From Bifidobacterium catenulatum DSM 16992 = JCM 1194 = LMG 11043 (GTDB lineage Bacteria; Actinomycetota; Actinomycetes; Actinomycetales; Bifidobacteriaceae): a stretch of 64,000 nt of DNA. The position numbers and the translations under genes are program-made. The DNA is taken from positions 186,001-250,000 of the forward strand of contig NZ_AP012325.1 in the NCBI RefSeq assembly GCF_001025195.1, in the 5' to 3' direction. The notes beneath the pieces are model-generated. The model did not search any database, was not told the origin of the DNA, and saw only the letters and a program-made list of their open reading frames with translations. Every line of letters starts with the position of its first letter. The first letter of the stretch is position 1. Of the stretch, positions 1-8,998 are shown in pieces.

Positions 1-1405
1 TGAGCATGCGCGTCACGTAGCTGACCGGATTGTTTTCGCGGAATTCAAACAGGCGAATGCCGCGCAGTCGCGATTTCGGACCGTAGCATTCAAATCCGCA
101 GGTCGGCGCGTAGCCAAGATCAATGTCGTGCACATGCCCGACGAACGCATTCTTATGGTCATGCCCGCAGAACAGCGCGAAATAGCCGCCTGCATCGCGC
201 AGCGCCTGCACTTCGCCAACGTTTTCATCCGCGCATCCGATTGCCTCTCCAAGCCTTGAGCCAGGCCTGCACACGTCACGATCCAACACATAGCAATGCC
301 CTGCGAACGTTCGCGCACCCTCCACCGCATTCGGCGTGTATGCGGGCACTTCGCGTAGGCAATCGTAGAACTCCTGCGGCGGAATATGCTGGAATGCGAT
401 CGCCGGAACCGCCGAACCGTCACCATTGCGCTCGCCCAGCTCGCGTTGCACTTGCTTCAGCCATTCGATCGCTTCCGGCGAAGGTGTGCCGTAGCCGTCG
501 GAATCGGCCAAATCCCAGCCGCGTGAATTCGACGCATACTTTGCATAGGATGTCAGCGATTCTCGTCCGCCGGCAGTGTTGCCAACAGTATTGCCGGGTT
601 TGCCAGTATTTCCAGCATGCTCGCAATCGTTGGAAAAGCTGCGATCGCCGTCAAACGCATTATCCGCATAATCGCCGGAATTCACCAGCATCACGCTCAT
701 CGCAATACGTCCCGACCCGTCGGAAGCTTCAATCGGAATCGCAAACGTGCCTGGTTCGAGCGCCAAGGGAGAAGAACCGGCGACAGGGTTCATGCAACCG
801 GAAAACTCGCGGTATATGTCATCCTGCTCGTCTGCGAGAATGCCACACTGGAAATCGTGGTTGCCGTAGGTTGCCGCGAAGGGGATTCGCGCTTCCAATG
901 CAGGTCCGAGGAATGCTGCGAACGTGTCCCGTACTTTCTGCCGCGTGCCGTCGAGTATGGTCGCGGCGGTCGCGCGATTGATGGATTGCGCCCATGATTC
1001 AAGCTTGTTGGCGGATCCGTCGCGCCCGTCGCGCTTGTTGCGTTTCACGAGTTTCGGCGAGTCGGTGCCGATGCCGTCAATCATCCAATTGTCGTCGGTC
1101 GGGGGCTGTTCGAGCAACGCTTTGGTGAGCGGATGGCGTTTGATGCCGTGGATTTTCGCTTCGATTTCGGTGACCGCGCGTATGTGCGTGCCCGGCTGCT
1201 CTCCGCGGCGGCGCAGGAACGTGTCGATGTATGCGGGGTCGTATCCGCGAATCTGGTCGCCGGTGAAGACGATCAGATCGGGGTGCGTTTTCTTAATGGC
1301 GGCTTCGATGAGACGGATCGTGTCTTCACGCACGTTCGGTCCGTCCTGAATATCGGCCATCTGCAGCACACGGAAGGTGCCGTCGCTGTTGAATCGCAGG
1401 GTCAT
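1..1405 (-). CDS. Metallophosphoesterase, 3' end cut by window edge
   Basis: I translated this frame directly from the minus strand because it runs off the left edge without a stop. It begins MTLRFNSDGTFRVLQMADIQ. Calcineurin-like phosphoesterase signatures are visible: the metal-binding ADIQDG near residue 15, TGDQIRGYDP near residue 45, GNHDF near residue 180, and GHDHKNAF in the last part, which is the order expected for a binuclear-metal phosphodiesterase or phosphatase. Its substrate is unknown. It is a clear paralogue of the gene at 30670-32106 (shared RVLQ.DIQDGP, GYDPAY, GNHDFQCG, AFQH.P and GHDH blocks). No Shine-Dalgarno is seen before the ATG; a TACAGT hexamer ends 7 bases upstream, so the mRNA may be leaderless. 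The C-terminus is not in the window. Confidence 0.85.
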   Translation of the reverse strand, partial: MTLRFNSDGTFRVLQMADIQDGPNVREDTIRLIEAAIKKTHPDLIVFTGDQIRGYDPAYIDTFLRRRGEQPGTHIRAVTEIEAKIHGIKRHPLTKALLEQPPTDDNWMIDGIGTDSPKLVKRNKRDGRDGSANKLESWAQSINRATAATILDGTRQKVRDTFAAFLGPALEARIPFAATYGNHDFQCGILADEQDDIYREFSGCMNPVAGSSPLALEPGTFAIPIEASDGSGRIAMSVMLVNSGDYADNAFDGDRSFSNDCEHAGNTGKPGNTVGNTAGGRESLTSYAKYASNSRGWDLADSDGYGTPSPEAIEWLKQVQRELGERNGDGSAVPAIAFQHIPPQEFYDCLREVPAYTPNAVEGARTFAGHCYVLDRDVCRPGSRLGEAIGCADENVGEVQALRDAGGYFALFCGHDHKNAFVGHVHDIDLGYAPTCGFECYGPKSRLRGIRLFEFRENNPVSYVTRML

Positions 1406-1603
1406 GATGCTCACTGTAATGCGCGAAATCTGGATATGGGGTGAAAAAGAGACGAAAATCGTGGTCTGCCCGTCATATGGCGGAATGCCGGCGATATATG
1501 GGATTGGTTGCCGCTACTATGGGCGGCAGTGCAGGTAGGTAACATGCACGTAACAATGTGGGCCGGCAGAAGGCCTGCCCAGCTTTACAGATAAGGAGGA
1601 GTG

Positions 1604-3514
1604 ATGGGTCAGGATCAATCGTCAGTGTTTGATCTCGCGGCAGTCGCCGCGGCGTCCAACGGAGGGAACAACGACCCGCTGCTGCCTCCGGCGCGTTACA
1701 TTGGAGCTCCGCAAAAGCCCAGCAAGATGCCGTACAACAAGTACGTCGCATACGATAAGCAGGTGCCGTTTGATTACCCGGAGCGTACGTGGCCGGGCAA
1801 GCGACTGCAGCGTGCACCGCGTTGGTGTTCCGTCGATCTTCGTGACGGCAACCAGGCCCTCGTCAACCCGATGGATTCCGAGCGCAAGCTGCGTTTCTGG
1901 AATCTGCTGGTGTCGTTGGGCTTCAAGGAGATCGAGGTCGGCTTCCCGTCGGCTTCCGAAACCGATTACGATTTCATTCGCATGCTAATCGAGCGTGAGC
2001 TCATTCCTGACGACGTTACGATCGTGGTGCTGACGCAGGCTCGCGAGCACCTGATTCGCAAGACTTACGAGTGCTTGAAGGGGGCCAAGCGCGCCGTCGT
2101 GCACTTCTATAACTCCGTGTCCGTGCTGCAGCGCGAGGTCGTGTTCCGTAAGGATAAGGCCGGCATCAAGAAGCTCGCTACCGACGCGGCCACTCTGTGC
2201 AAGGAGCTTGAGGGCGAGGCCGAGGGTATCGACCTGTATTACGAGTATTCTCCGGAATCCTTCACCGGCACCGAGCCGGAGTACGCCGTTGAGGTGTGTA
2301 ATGCGGTGATCGATGTGATCAAGCCGACTCCGGAACATCCGATGATTATCAATCTGCCGGCAACGGTGGAAATGACCACCCCGAACGTGTTTGCCGATCA
2401 GGTGGAATACGTGTCGAACAATCTGGTGCCGCGCGACGCCGTAGTGCTGTCGCTGCACCCGCACAACGATGAAGGCATGGGCGTGGCCGCCACCGAGTTG
2501 GCCGTGCTTGCCGGCGCCGATCGCGTTGAGGGTTGCCTGCTGGGCAACGGCGAGCGCACCGGCAACGTCGATTTGGTTACGCTTGGTTTGAACTTCCTCA
2601 CGCAGGGCATCGATCCGCAGATCGATTATTCCAACGTTCCTGAGATTCGCAAGACGGTTGAGTACTGCAACCAGCTGAAGATTTCCGAGCGTCACCCGTA
2701 TGCCGGCAATTTCGTGTTCACCGCGTTCTCCGGCTCGCATCAGGACGCCATTAAGAAGGGTCTTGAGGCTCGTCAGGTGGCCGCCGACCGCGCTGGCGCC
2801 GATCTTGACAGCTTTGTGTGGCTGGTGCCGTATCTGCCGATCGATCCGAAGGATATCGGCCGTACGTATGAGGCCATTATCCGCGTGAACTCTCAGTCCG
2901 GCAAGGGCGGTATGGCTTACCTGCTGAAGACCAACCATAATCTTGATCTGCCGAAGCGCCTGCAGGTCGAGTTCGACAAGGTCGTGCAGGCGTACGCCGA
3001 TGCAACCAAGAAGGAAGTCAAGGACGAAGATATTTGGCGTCTGTTCAAGGACGAGTATCTGCCGGTTGAAGAGTCTGGCGCCACCGCCGCGGGCGCTGTG
3101 GTCGGCGACAGCAAGGATGAATCCCTCGAACAGTGGGGTCGTCTGAAGCTGCTGAAGGTTTCGGTCTCTTCTGGTGAAGACGGTTCTGATACCGTGTTGA
3201 AGGCCAAGATCCTTGACCGTGGCATGAATGTCGGTGTTGATGAGCCGGTGGAGCGTGAGGTTTCCGGCATGGGTAATGGCCCGCTTGCCGCTTTCCTGAA
3301 CGCGCTGAGCAATTTCGGCATTGAGGCTTCCGTAATGGATTATGTGGAGCACACCATGTCCGTCGGCACCGACGCCATGGCCGCTTCCTATGTGGAATGC
3401 CAGATCGGTGAGGAAGATGATCCGCGGATCGTGTGGGGTGTCGGCATCGACACGTCCATCGTCACCAGCTCGCTGAAGGCCATTATTTCGGCCATCAACC
3501 GTTCCGAGCGCTGA
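1604..3514 (+). CDS. leuA: 2-isopropylmalate synthase
   Basis: Condenses acetyl-CoA with 2-oxoisovalerate, the committed step of leucine synthesis, in the cytoplasm. The 636-residue product has the long actinobacterial form. The catalytic TIM barrel begins around residue 65, with the metal/substrate motif DLRDGNQ at about 78-84, HPHND near 285 and GNGERTGN shortly after. The C-terminal third, from about residue 490, resembles the LeuA regulatory domain that gives leucine feedback inhibition. A strong AAGGAGG lies at 1593-1599; I chose ATG 1604 (4-base gap) over the in-frame GTG at 1601, which is too close to it. leuC and leuD lie about 30 kb away, so the pathway is split. No T-box or leader peptide was recognised upstream. 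Confidence 0.95.
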   Translation: MGQDQSSVFDLAAVAAASNGGNNDPLLPPARYIGAPQKPSKMPYNKYVAYDKQVPFDYPERTWPGKRLQRAPRWCSVDLRDGNQALVNPMDSERKLRFWNLLVSLGFKEIEVGFPSASETDYDFIRMLIERELIPDDVTIVVLTQAREHLIRKTYECLKGAKRAVVHFYNSVSVLQREVVFRKDKAGIKKLATDAATLCKELEGEAEGIDLYYEYSPESFTGTEPEYAVEVCNAVIDVIKPTPEHPMIINLPATVEMTTPNVFADQVEYVSNNLVPRDAVVLSLHPHNDEGMGVAATELAVLAGADRVEGCLLGNGERTGNVDLVTLGLNFLTQGIDPQIDYSNVPEIRKTVEYCNQLKISERHPYAGNFVFTAFSGSHQDAIKKGLEARQVAADRAGADLDSFVWLVPYLPIDPKDIGRTYEAIIRVNSQSGKGGMAYLLKTNHNLDLPKRLQVEFDKVVQAYADATKKEVKDEDIWRLFKDEYLPVEESGATAAGAVVGDSKDESLEQWGRLKLLKVSVSSGEDGSDTVLKAKILDRGMNVGVDEPVEREVSGMGNGPLAAFLNALSNFGIEASVMDYVEHTMSVGTDAMAASYVECQIGEEDDPRIVWGVGIDTSIVTSSLKAIISAINRSER

Positions 3515-3544
3515 TTTCCGCGGGTTTCCGCTTTTCATAGAAGT

Positions 3545-3589
3545 AAGGGCCTGTGACGTGCTTCGTTGGCGAGTGCGTCACAGGCCCTT
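3545..3589. terminator. Bidirectional terminator between leuA and the PBP gene
   Basis: A 14-bp perfect stem (3545-3558 with 3576-3589) encloses a 17-base loop and is followed by a T-rich run on the plus strand and preceded by few As. It sits between two convergent genes. Confidence 0.85.
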
Positions 3590-3667
3590 TGTGTTTTGAT
3601 TTTTTGTTTTCCTATTCTTTTTCGTGTGATTCCGCCAACAGCGGCCGAATTTGCTTGCAGACGTCGG

Positions 3668-5983
3668 TTATTGGGCTCCGCTCGGCTGGCCTCCGCCGGA
3701 GGTGCCGTCTCCGTTGCCAGTGGAGCCACCGGCTCCGCCTGCAGCGCCACTGCCGTCGCTGCCGCTGCCGTCGCCGGTCCCGCTGCCGTCACCGTTGCTA
3801 CCGTTGTCGGAATTCTCTCCGTCTCCGTCTCCGTCTCCGCTGCTGTTCTGATCGCTGTTCTGCGTCGGATCAGGCGTGGTCTGCTCGGTGTTCTCCTCGA
3901 CCTTCGGCACCTCTTGGCTCTGCCGTGTTTGGGTCTTCTGCGCGCCGGTGCCCCACGTGCCGTCCGGGCCGCCGATCTTGCCGTTGTCGGTCGGCTCGGT
4001 GAAGGTCAGCACCTCCTGATTCTGCAGGGCGAGCGACATGAACTCCTCAAACAGATGCGACGGGTAGCCGGTGGAGGAAACGCCATAGCCTGCGAACGGT
4101 GGCACTTCCTGCGCGCTGCCGTCTTCCGCAGGATTCCAAATGGCCCACACATTGAGCAGCTGCGGCGTATAGCCTACGAATGAGGCGGCCTTCTCATCAT
4201 TCGCGGTGCCGGACTTGCCGGCCACCTGGCGTCCGAGACGTGCTGAAACACCGGCCGCGGTGCCGTACGTGGTGGTGCCCTGCATGGCCTTCTGCACCAA
4301 GTGGCAGTCGTTCGCCTCGAACACCTGCTGGTTCTCCTGCGCCGTCTTGTACAGTTCCTTCGAACCATCGGACGTGAGCACCTTGTCGACGATGTGCAAC
4401 GTGTTTTTCACTCCATCGTTGGCAATGGTGGAGTGGCCCTGAGCCAGATCCCATACGGTAATGCCGTTAATGCCCAGAATATTGTAGGTGGTGTCTTCGG
4501 CAATGTCTCCCTCAATGCCCGCCTGATGCGCGATTTTGGCGAGATTCGCGGCGCCGAGATGCTTGTTGACCTCCATGAACACGGTGTTCACTGAATTCGC
4601 GGTCGCCTGATAGAGGTTGATATAACCCCAGTTGGTATTAAGTGCGTTCGGTACCTGCGCGGTGGTTCCTGGAGTCGTCTCAAACGTCAGGCCGGAATTA
4701 CCGTTGAACAACGTATTGAAATTCACACCCTCCTGAGCGGCTCCCAGCAGACCGAACGGCTTCATCGTGGAGCCCGGCTCGAATGTGGACTGTGTGACGT
4801 TGTTGAGCTGCTTGGTGAGGTAATCGTTGCCCGCATACATGGCCTTGACGGAACCGGTCTTCTGATCGACCGCAATGCCGCCCACCTGAATGCTTTCCGG
4901 CATGCCTTCCGGCCGGGTGTCGCCGACCTGTTGGATCTCGTCCTGCATGCCCTTGTCAAGCGTGGTGACAATCTTGTAGCCGCCGGTTTCCAAATCGTCG
5001 GCGGTGAACGCCTTGGAATTGACCAGTTCGTTCTTCACCGTGGTCAGCAGATACCCGTTGGCGCCTGCCATCTGGTTGTTCTGCTGGATTTCCGCCACGG
5101 CGGGGAACTGCGCTTCCTTCTTTTCCTTGGCGGTGATGTAGCCATCTTCCCTCATGATGTTGAGCACGCGGTCGTATCGCTTTTCAGCCTGCTCAGGGTT
5201 GACGGCCGGATCCCATGAGCTCGGCGCAGGAATGATGCCTGCCAGCATGGCGGATTCCGACAAGGTCAGATCACTGGCGTTCTTGTTGAAATACGCCTTC
5301 GCCGCCGCCTGGATGCCATACGCGCCACGACCAAGGTAAATCGTGTTCATGTAATTGCAAAGCACCTGGCTTTTATCTTGTGCCTGCGCGATCTTGATGG
5401 CCAGGAACGCTTCCCTGAGCTTGCCGGAATACGACGTGGTTTCGCCCAGATAATATCGTTCCGCATACTGCTGGGTGATAGTCGAACCACCTTGCCTGCT
5501 GCCGGTGGTCAAGTTCGTATACAGCGCTCGCGCGATGCCATACAGGTCGATGCCCTTGTTGGTGTAGAAGGATCGGTCTTCCGATGCGACGATCGCGTTG
5601 CCCACGTAATCAGGCAGTACCGCACAGTCGATGATTTCGCGGTTTTGCTCCGCGTAACTGCCGATTTCCGTAGTGCCGTCGGCATAGTAGACGGTTGTTT
5701 TTTCGGCGAGGGCGAACTTCTCCGGTTCAGGGATTTCCGTGGTGATATACATGTAGGCGAACAGGCCGATTCCTGCCGCGAGCAGCGCCGCGAAGATGCC
5801 GAGTACCCACTTCAGTACGAGATGCTTGCGCTTGTTCTGCTTTTTCTTAGGTCCGTTGGCGCGGTGCGATCCGTGGTTCTGCGGCTTGGGCGCGCTATGG
5901 GATGCGTTGCTGCGATTGCTGCTGGCGCCACCGTTGCGGGCGCTTCTTGAGCGTGAGCTTACGCTTCGTGTGTGTGAAACCAT
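3668..5983 (-). CDS. Class A penicillin-binding protein (transglycosylase/transpeptidase)
   Basis: Bifunctional peptidoglycan synthase of the PBP1A/PonA type, anchored in the membrane with its catalytic domains outside. A basic, serine/asparagine-rich cytoplasmic tail is followed by one membrane segment at about residues 53-83. The glycosyltransferase-51 domain carries EDRSFYTNKG (near 131; catalytic Glu) and QGGSTITQQYA (near 162). The transpeptidase domain carries STMK (near 404, serine nucleophile), SVN and KSGTA (near 588). The last 90 residues are a Gly/Ser/Asp-rich low-complexity tail, common in actinobacterial PonA proteins but of unclear role. ATG 5983 is taken as start; an in-frame GTG three codons earlier (5992) is the alternative. 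About 771 residues. Confidence 0.93.
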   Translation of the reverse strand: MVSHTRSVSSRSRSARNGGASSNRSNASHSAPKPQNHGSHRANGPKKKQNKRKHLVLKWVLGIFAALLAAGIGLFAYMYITTEIPEPEKFALAEKTTVYYADGTTEIGSYAEQNREIIDCAVLPDYVGNAIVASEDRSFYTNKGIDLYGIARALYTNLTTGSRQGGSTITQQYAERYYLGETTSYSGKLREAFLAIKIAQAQDKSQVLCNYMNTIYLGRGAYGIQAAAKAYFNKNASDLTLSESAMLAGIIPAPSSWDPAVNPEQAEKRYDRVLNIMREDGYITAKEKKEAQFPAVAEIQQNNQMAGANGYLLTTVKNELVNSKAFTADDLETGGYKIVTTLDKGMQDEIQQVGDTRPEGMPESIQVGGIAVDQKTGSVKAMYAGNDYLTKQLNNVTQSTFEPGSTMKPFGLLGAAQEGVNFNTLFNGNSGLTFETTPGTTAQVPNALNTNWGYINLYQATANSVNTVFMEVNKHLGAANLAKIAHQAGIEGDIAEDTTYNILGINGITVWDLAQGHSTIANDGVKNTLHIVDKVLTSDGSKELYKTAQENQQVFEANDCHLVQKAMQGTTTYGTAAGVSARLGRQVAGKSGTANDEKAASFVGYTPQLLNVWAIWNPAEDGSAQEVPPFAGYGVSSTGYPSHLFEEFMSLALQNQEVLTFTEPTDNGKIGGPDGTWGTGAQKTQTRQSQEVPKVEENTEQTTPDPTQNSDQNSSGDGDGDGENSDNGSNGDGSGTGDGSGSDGSGAAGGAGGSTGNGDGTSGGGQPSGAQ

Positions 5984-6081
5984 AGGTTCCACCGTAGCTG
6001 ATTGACTTGAGAAATCAGGTGGAAATGGGGCACGTTTGCTTTGGTAGGGCCATTTTTGCGCAGCTCTTTTACAAATCGACA

Positions 6082-6189
6082 GTTTGCAGGACGTTGCCTC
6101 AATATCGGCTGTTTTTCAGGGTTTTGTCAGTTTTTCAGGTGCCTTTTCGCTGTTTCGCAGGTATGCTTGAAACTTGGTACCTGTGAAAC
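6082..6189. promoter_or_regulatory. ino1 promoter with repeated GTTT-N-CAGG boxes
   Basis: Four direct copies of a GTTT-N1/2-CAGG box start at 6082, 6111, 6130 and 6152, and one inverted copy lies at 6180-6189. The last two form an inverted repeat with 12-base arms (6152-6163 and 6178-6189, 11 of 12 paired) around a candidate -35 TTGAAA (6167-6172), which is followed 18 bases later by CATATA (6191-6196). This looks like an operator array for ino1, but no known regulator was matched to it. Confidence 0.5.
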
Positions 6190-6217
6190 GCATATATAAC
6201 AGAGGAGCCGTTTACAG

Positions 6218-7360
6218 ATGAGCATTCGTGTAGCTATCGCCGGTGTAGGCAATTGCGCTTCGTCGCTGGTGCAGGGCGTTGAATACTACAAAGACACGAA
6301 GGACGAGGATAAGATTCCCGGCCTGATGCATAACAATTTCGGCGGATACCGCGTACGCGACATCGAATTCGTCACCGCGTTCGACGTGGATGCGCTGAAG
6401 GTCGGCAAGGACTTGTCTGAAGCCATCGAGGCGTCGCAGAACAACACGATCAAGTTCGCCGACGTGCCGAACTTGGGCGTCGAGGTGCTGCGCGGCCCGA
6501 CCAACGATGGTTTGGGCGAGTACTACCGTCAGATGATTGAAGAGTCCGATGCCGAGCCGGTCGACGTGGCCCAGGTGCTGCGTGACAAGAAGGTCGACGT
6601 GCTTGTTTCCTACCTGCCGGTCGGTTCCGAGCAGGCCGACAAGGCGTACGCCCAAGCCGCCATGGACGCCGGATGCGCGTTCGTGAACTGCTTGCCGGTG
6701 TTCATCGCCTCCGATCCGGAATGGGCGCAGAAGTTCCGTGACGCCGGCGTGCCGATCGTCGGTGACGACATCAAGTCCCAAGTTGGTGCCACGATCACGC
6801 ACCGCGTGCTCGCCCGCCTGTTTGAAGACCGTGGCGTGCGCCTGGACCGCACGTACCAGCTCAATGTGGGCGGCAACATGGACTTCATGAACATGCTGCA
6901 GCGCTCGCGTTTGGAGTCCAAGAAGATTTCCAAGACCCGCGCCGTCACCTCCGTGGTGCCGCACGATATGGACCCGCACAATGTGCATATCGGCCCGTCC
7001 GATTACGTGGCATGGCTTGACGACCGTAAGTTCGCGTTCGTGCGTCTTGAGGGCACCACGTTCGGCGATGTACCGCTGAGCTTGGAATACAAGCTGCAGG
7101 TGTGGGATTCCCCGAATTCCGCCGGTATTGTGATTGACGCCGTGCGCGCCGCCAAGATCGCGCTCGATCGTCATCTGGCTGGTCCGATTCTGGCTCCGAG
7201 CGCGTACTTCATGAAGTCGCCGGCCGTGCAGCATGAGGATGGCGAGGCTCGCCGCTTGGTGGAGGAATTCATCAAGGGCGACGTCGAAGGCGATGAGGCT
7301 CAGCTTGACGCCGATGTTGCCGCCGCCAAGGCCGCCGGCAAGGATGTGTGGCGCGCCTGA
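6218..7360 (+). CDS. ino1: myo-inositol-1-phosphate synthase
   Basis: Converts glucose 6-phosphate to inositol 1-phosphate with bound NAD, the entry to inositol lipids and related cofactors. The 380-residue product begins [16 protein letters not shown], a Rossmann GxGxxA-type NAD site, and carries the conserved [38 protein letters not shown] and LNVGGNMDF blocks of the short actinobacterial/archaeal family rather than the longer eukaryotic one. A GAGGAG Shine-Dalgarno lies about 10 bases before the ATG. It is monocistronic: an unusual repeat-rich promoter precedes it and a strong hairpin follows. Confidence 0.95.
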   Translation: MSIRVAIAGVGNCASSLVQGVEYYKDTKDEDKIPGLMHNNFGGYRVRDIEFVTAFDVDALKVGKDLSEAIEASQNNTIKFADVPNLGVEVLRGPTNDGLGEYYRQMIEESDAEPVDVAQVLRDKKVDVLVSYLPVGSEQADKAYAQAAMDAGCAFVNCLPVFIASDPEWAQKFRDAGVPIVGDDIKSQVGATITHRVLARLFEDRGVRLDRTYQLNVGGNMDFMNMLQRSRLESKKISKTRAVTSVVPHDMDPHNVHIGPSDYVAWLDDRKFAFVRLEGTTFGDVPLSLEYKLQVWDSPNSAGIVIDAVRAAKIALDRHLAGPILAPSAYFMKSPAVQHEDGEARRLVEEFIKGDVEGDEAQLDADVAAAKAAGKDVWRA

Positions 7361-7379
7361 TTTTTGGTTCGCCTGATAT

Positions 7380-7420
7380 GAAGAATCCCCAACCCACCGA
7401 CGGTGGGTTGGGGATTCTTC
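7380..7420. terminator. Bidirectional terminator between ino1 and glf
   Basis: A perfect 19-bp stem (7380-7398 with 7402-7420) with a 3-base loop lies between two convergent genes. Very stable; the T-tracts are short because the arms themselves end in A/T-rich sequence. Confidence 0.85.
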
Positions 7421-7447
7421 ATTACGATTTGAAAACGATGCGTATCG

Positions 7448-8626
7448 TCACTTCTTGAGGAGTGGTTCGACCTGTTCCTCGTACGCGGTCAGCGCGGTGT
7501 CGATCACCTGATGCATGTCGTAGTACTTGTACGTGCCCAGACGGCCGCCGAACACCGTGAGCGGTTCGGCCTTCGCGAGCTCCTCGTACCTCGCGTACAG
7601 CGCCTTGTCGGCCTCCGTGTTGATCGGATAGTACGGTTCGTCGCCGCGCTCGGCGAAACGGCTGTACTCCTCCCACACCACGGTCCTGTCCGGGTTCTGC
7701 GAGTCCCTGCGTTCCGGGTTGAAGTTCTTGAACTCGATCGCGCGCGTGTACGGCACGTCGGCGTCGGAGAAGTTCATCACCGGGCATCCGAAATGGTCGC
7801 CCTCGTCGTAGCGCACCTCTTTGAAGTCGACCGTACGCCACTTGAGCTCGCCCAGCGAATAGTCGAAGTAGCGGTCCACCGGGCCCGTGTACACCACCGG
7901 CACGCCCGCCGCGGCCAGGGCCTTCCTGTTGAACGGCTGCGAGGCGTCGAAGAAGTCGGTCTTCAGGGTCACGTGGATGCGCGGGTCGTCGATCATGCGC
8001 TCCATCCACGCGGTGTAGCCGTCCGTCGGCAGGCCTTCCCACGTGTCCTTGAAATAGCGGTTGTCGTAGTTGAAGCGCACCGGCAGGCGGTTGATGATGC
8101 CCGCGGGCAGGTCCTTCGGATCGGTCTGCCACTGCTTGCCCGTGTAGTTCTTGATGAACGCCTCGTACAGGGGGCGGCCGATCAGCGAAATGCCCTTGTC
8201 GTTGAGGTTCTGGGGGTCCGTGCCCGCCAATTCGCCGGCCTGCCCGTCGATCAGGGCCTTCGCCTCGGCCGGCGTGTAACGCGCGTGGAAGAACTGGTTG
8301 ATCGTGCCCAGGTTGATCGGCAGGGGGTACACCTCGCCGTCGTGCGTGGCGTACACGCGGTGCACGTAGGAGGTGAACGAGGTGAACCTGTTCACGTACT
8401 CCCACACGCGCCTGTTGGACGTGTGGAACAGGTGGGCGCCGTACTTGTGGATCTCCGCGCCGGTCTCCTCGTCCATGTAGCTGTACGCGTTGCCGCCGAT
8501 GTGGTCGCGCACGTCGATGATCTCCACCCTGACGCCCAAACGCTCCACGGCCTGCTGGGCCACGGTCAGGCCGAACAGGCCCGCGCCCACGACCACCAGA
8601 TCGGGATACTCCACCGCTTCAGTCAT
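7448..8626 (-). CDS. glf: UDP-galactopyranose mutase
   Basis: FAD enzyme that interconverts UDP-galactopyranose and UDP-galactofuranose, giving galactofuranose for cell-surface polysaccharide. 392 residues. The N-terminal dinucleotide fold shows VVGAGLFGL (about 12-20) and then DVRDHIGGN; the family blocks HKYGAHLFHTSN, YPLPINLGTINQFF, NDKGISLIG and FGGRLGTYKYYDMHQVI near the C-terminus are all present. It stands alone, with no glycosyltransferase cluster next to it in this window. The upstream side faces the SRP RNA gene. Confidence 0.95.
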   Translation of the reverse strand: MTEAVEYPDLVVVGAGLFGLTVAQQAVERLGVRVEIIDVRDHIGGNAYSYMDEETGAEIHKYGAHLFHTSNRRVWEYVNRFTSFTSYVHRVYATHDGEVYPLPINLGTINQFFHARYTPAEAKALIDGQAGELAGTDPQNLNDKGISLIGRPLYEAFIKNYTGKQWQTDPKDLPAGIINRLPVRFNYDNRYFKDTWEGLPTDGYTAWMERMIDDPRIHVTLKTDFFDASQPFNRKALAAAGVPVVYTGPVDRYFDYSLGELKWRTVDFKEVRYDEGDHFGCPVMNFSDADVPYTRAIEFKNFNPERRDSQNPDRTVVWEEYSRFAERGDEPYYPINTEADKALYARYEELAKAEPLTVFGGRLGTYKYYDMHQVIDTALTAYEEQVEPLLKK

Positions 8627-8853
8627 AAGAACAACCTTCCGAACTCAAACAAACACACAATACTCGTGTGCGATTCCTCATCAAGCATACCCGTCCGCCC
8701 TCCTTAACGTGGGTTTCTAATGTGGGACGTGGCATTTTTGATGTTCGATTTCCGTGTGGCACTGTCTGTGACGCTGTCTGTGGCACGGCTTGCGTTGGGC
8801 TTGTACGTGGCCTGTGACGCGGTTCGGTCCGGGCATGGTGTACACTGGTCTTT

Positions 8854-8938
8854 GCCTCCGCGTGGCGGTATGTCACCCAACTCCCCCAGGGCAGGAATGC
8901 AGCAAGGGTAAGTGGCCTCTTCCGGGTGCGTGGAGGTT
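8854..8938 (+). ncRNA. ffs: Small signal recognition particle RNA (4.5S-like)
   Basis: RNA scaffold of the bacterial SRP; binds Ffh and helps target membrane proteins. The conserved domain IV core is readable at 8890-8911 (GGCAGGAATGCAGCAAGGGT followed by AA), including the asymmetric GCAG/AGCAAGG loops that bind Ffh. The flanks pair as the helix: CCTCCGCG at 8855-8862 with CGTGGAGG at 8929-8936, and GTCAC near 8872 with GTGGC near 8912. A T-rich stretch follows. The exact ends are estimated from the pairing. Confidence 0.9.
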
Positions 8939-8998
8939 TTCTTATATCTTCTTGCCATTCCCGTATACCGTAGAGACAATGCCGTATTCTCGGTGACT

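Noticed and set aside
241..981. Plus-strand open frame of 246 codons at the left edge
   Set aside because: Arg/Ser/His-rich with no motif, and it overlaps the well-supported minus-strand metallophosphoesterase with its GNHD and GHDH blocks.
1406..1600. Possible leucine leader or T-box before leuA
   Set aside because: No Leu-codon run, no T-box core and no alternative hairpins were recognised.
7511..8707. Open frame of 398 codons antisense to glf
   Set aside because: A shadow of glf: its residue mix is His/Arg/Val-rich with no family signature, and glf is unmistakable on the other strand. The same was seen antisense to leuA, gltX, leuC and ptsI.
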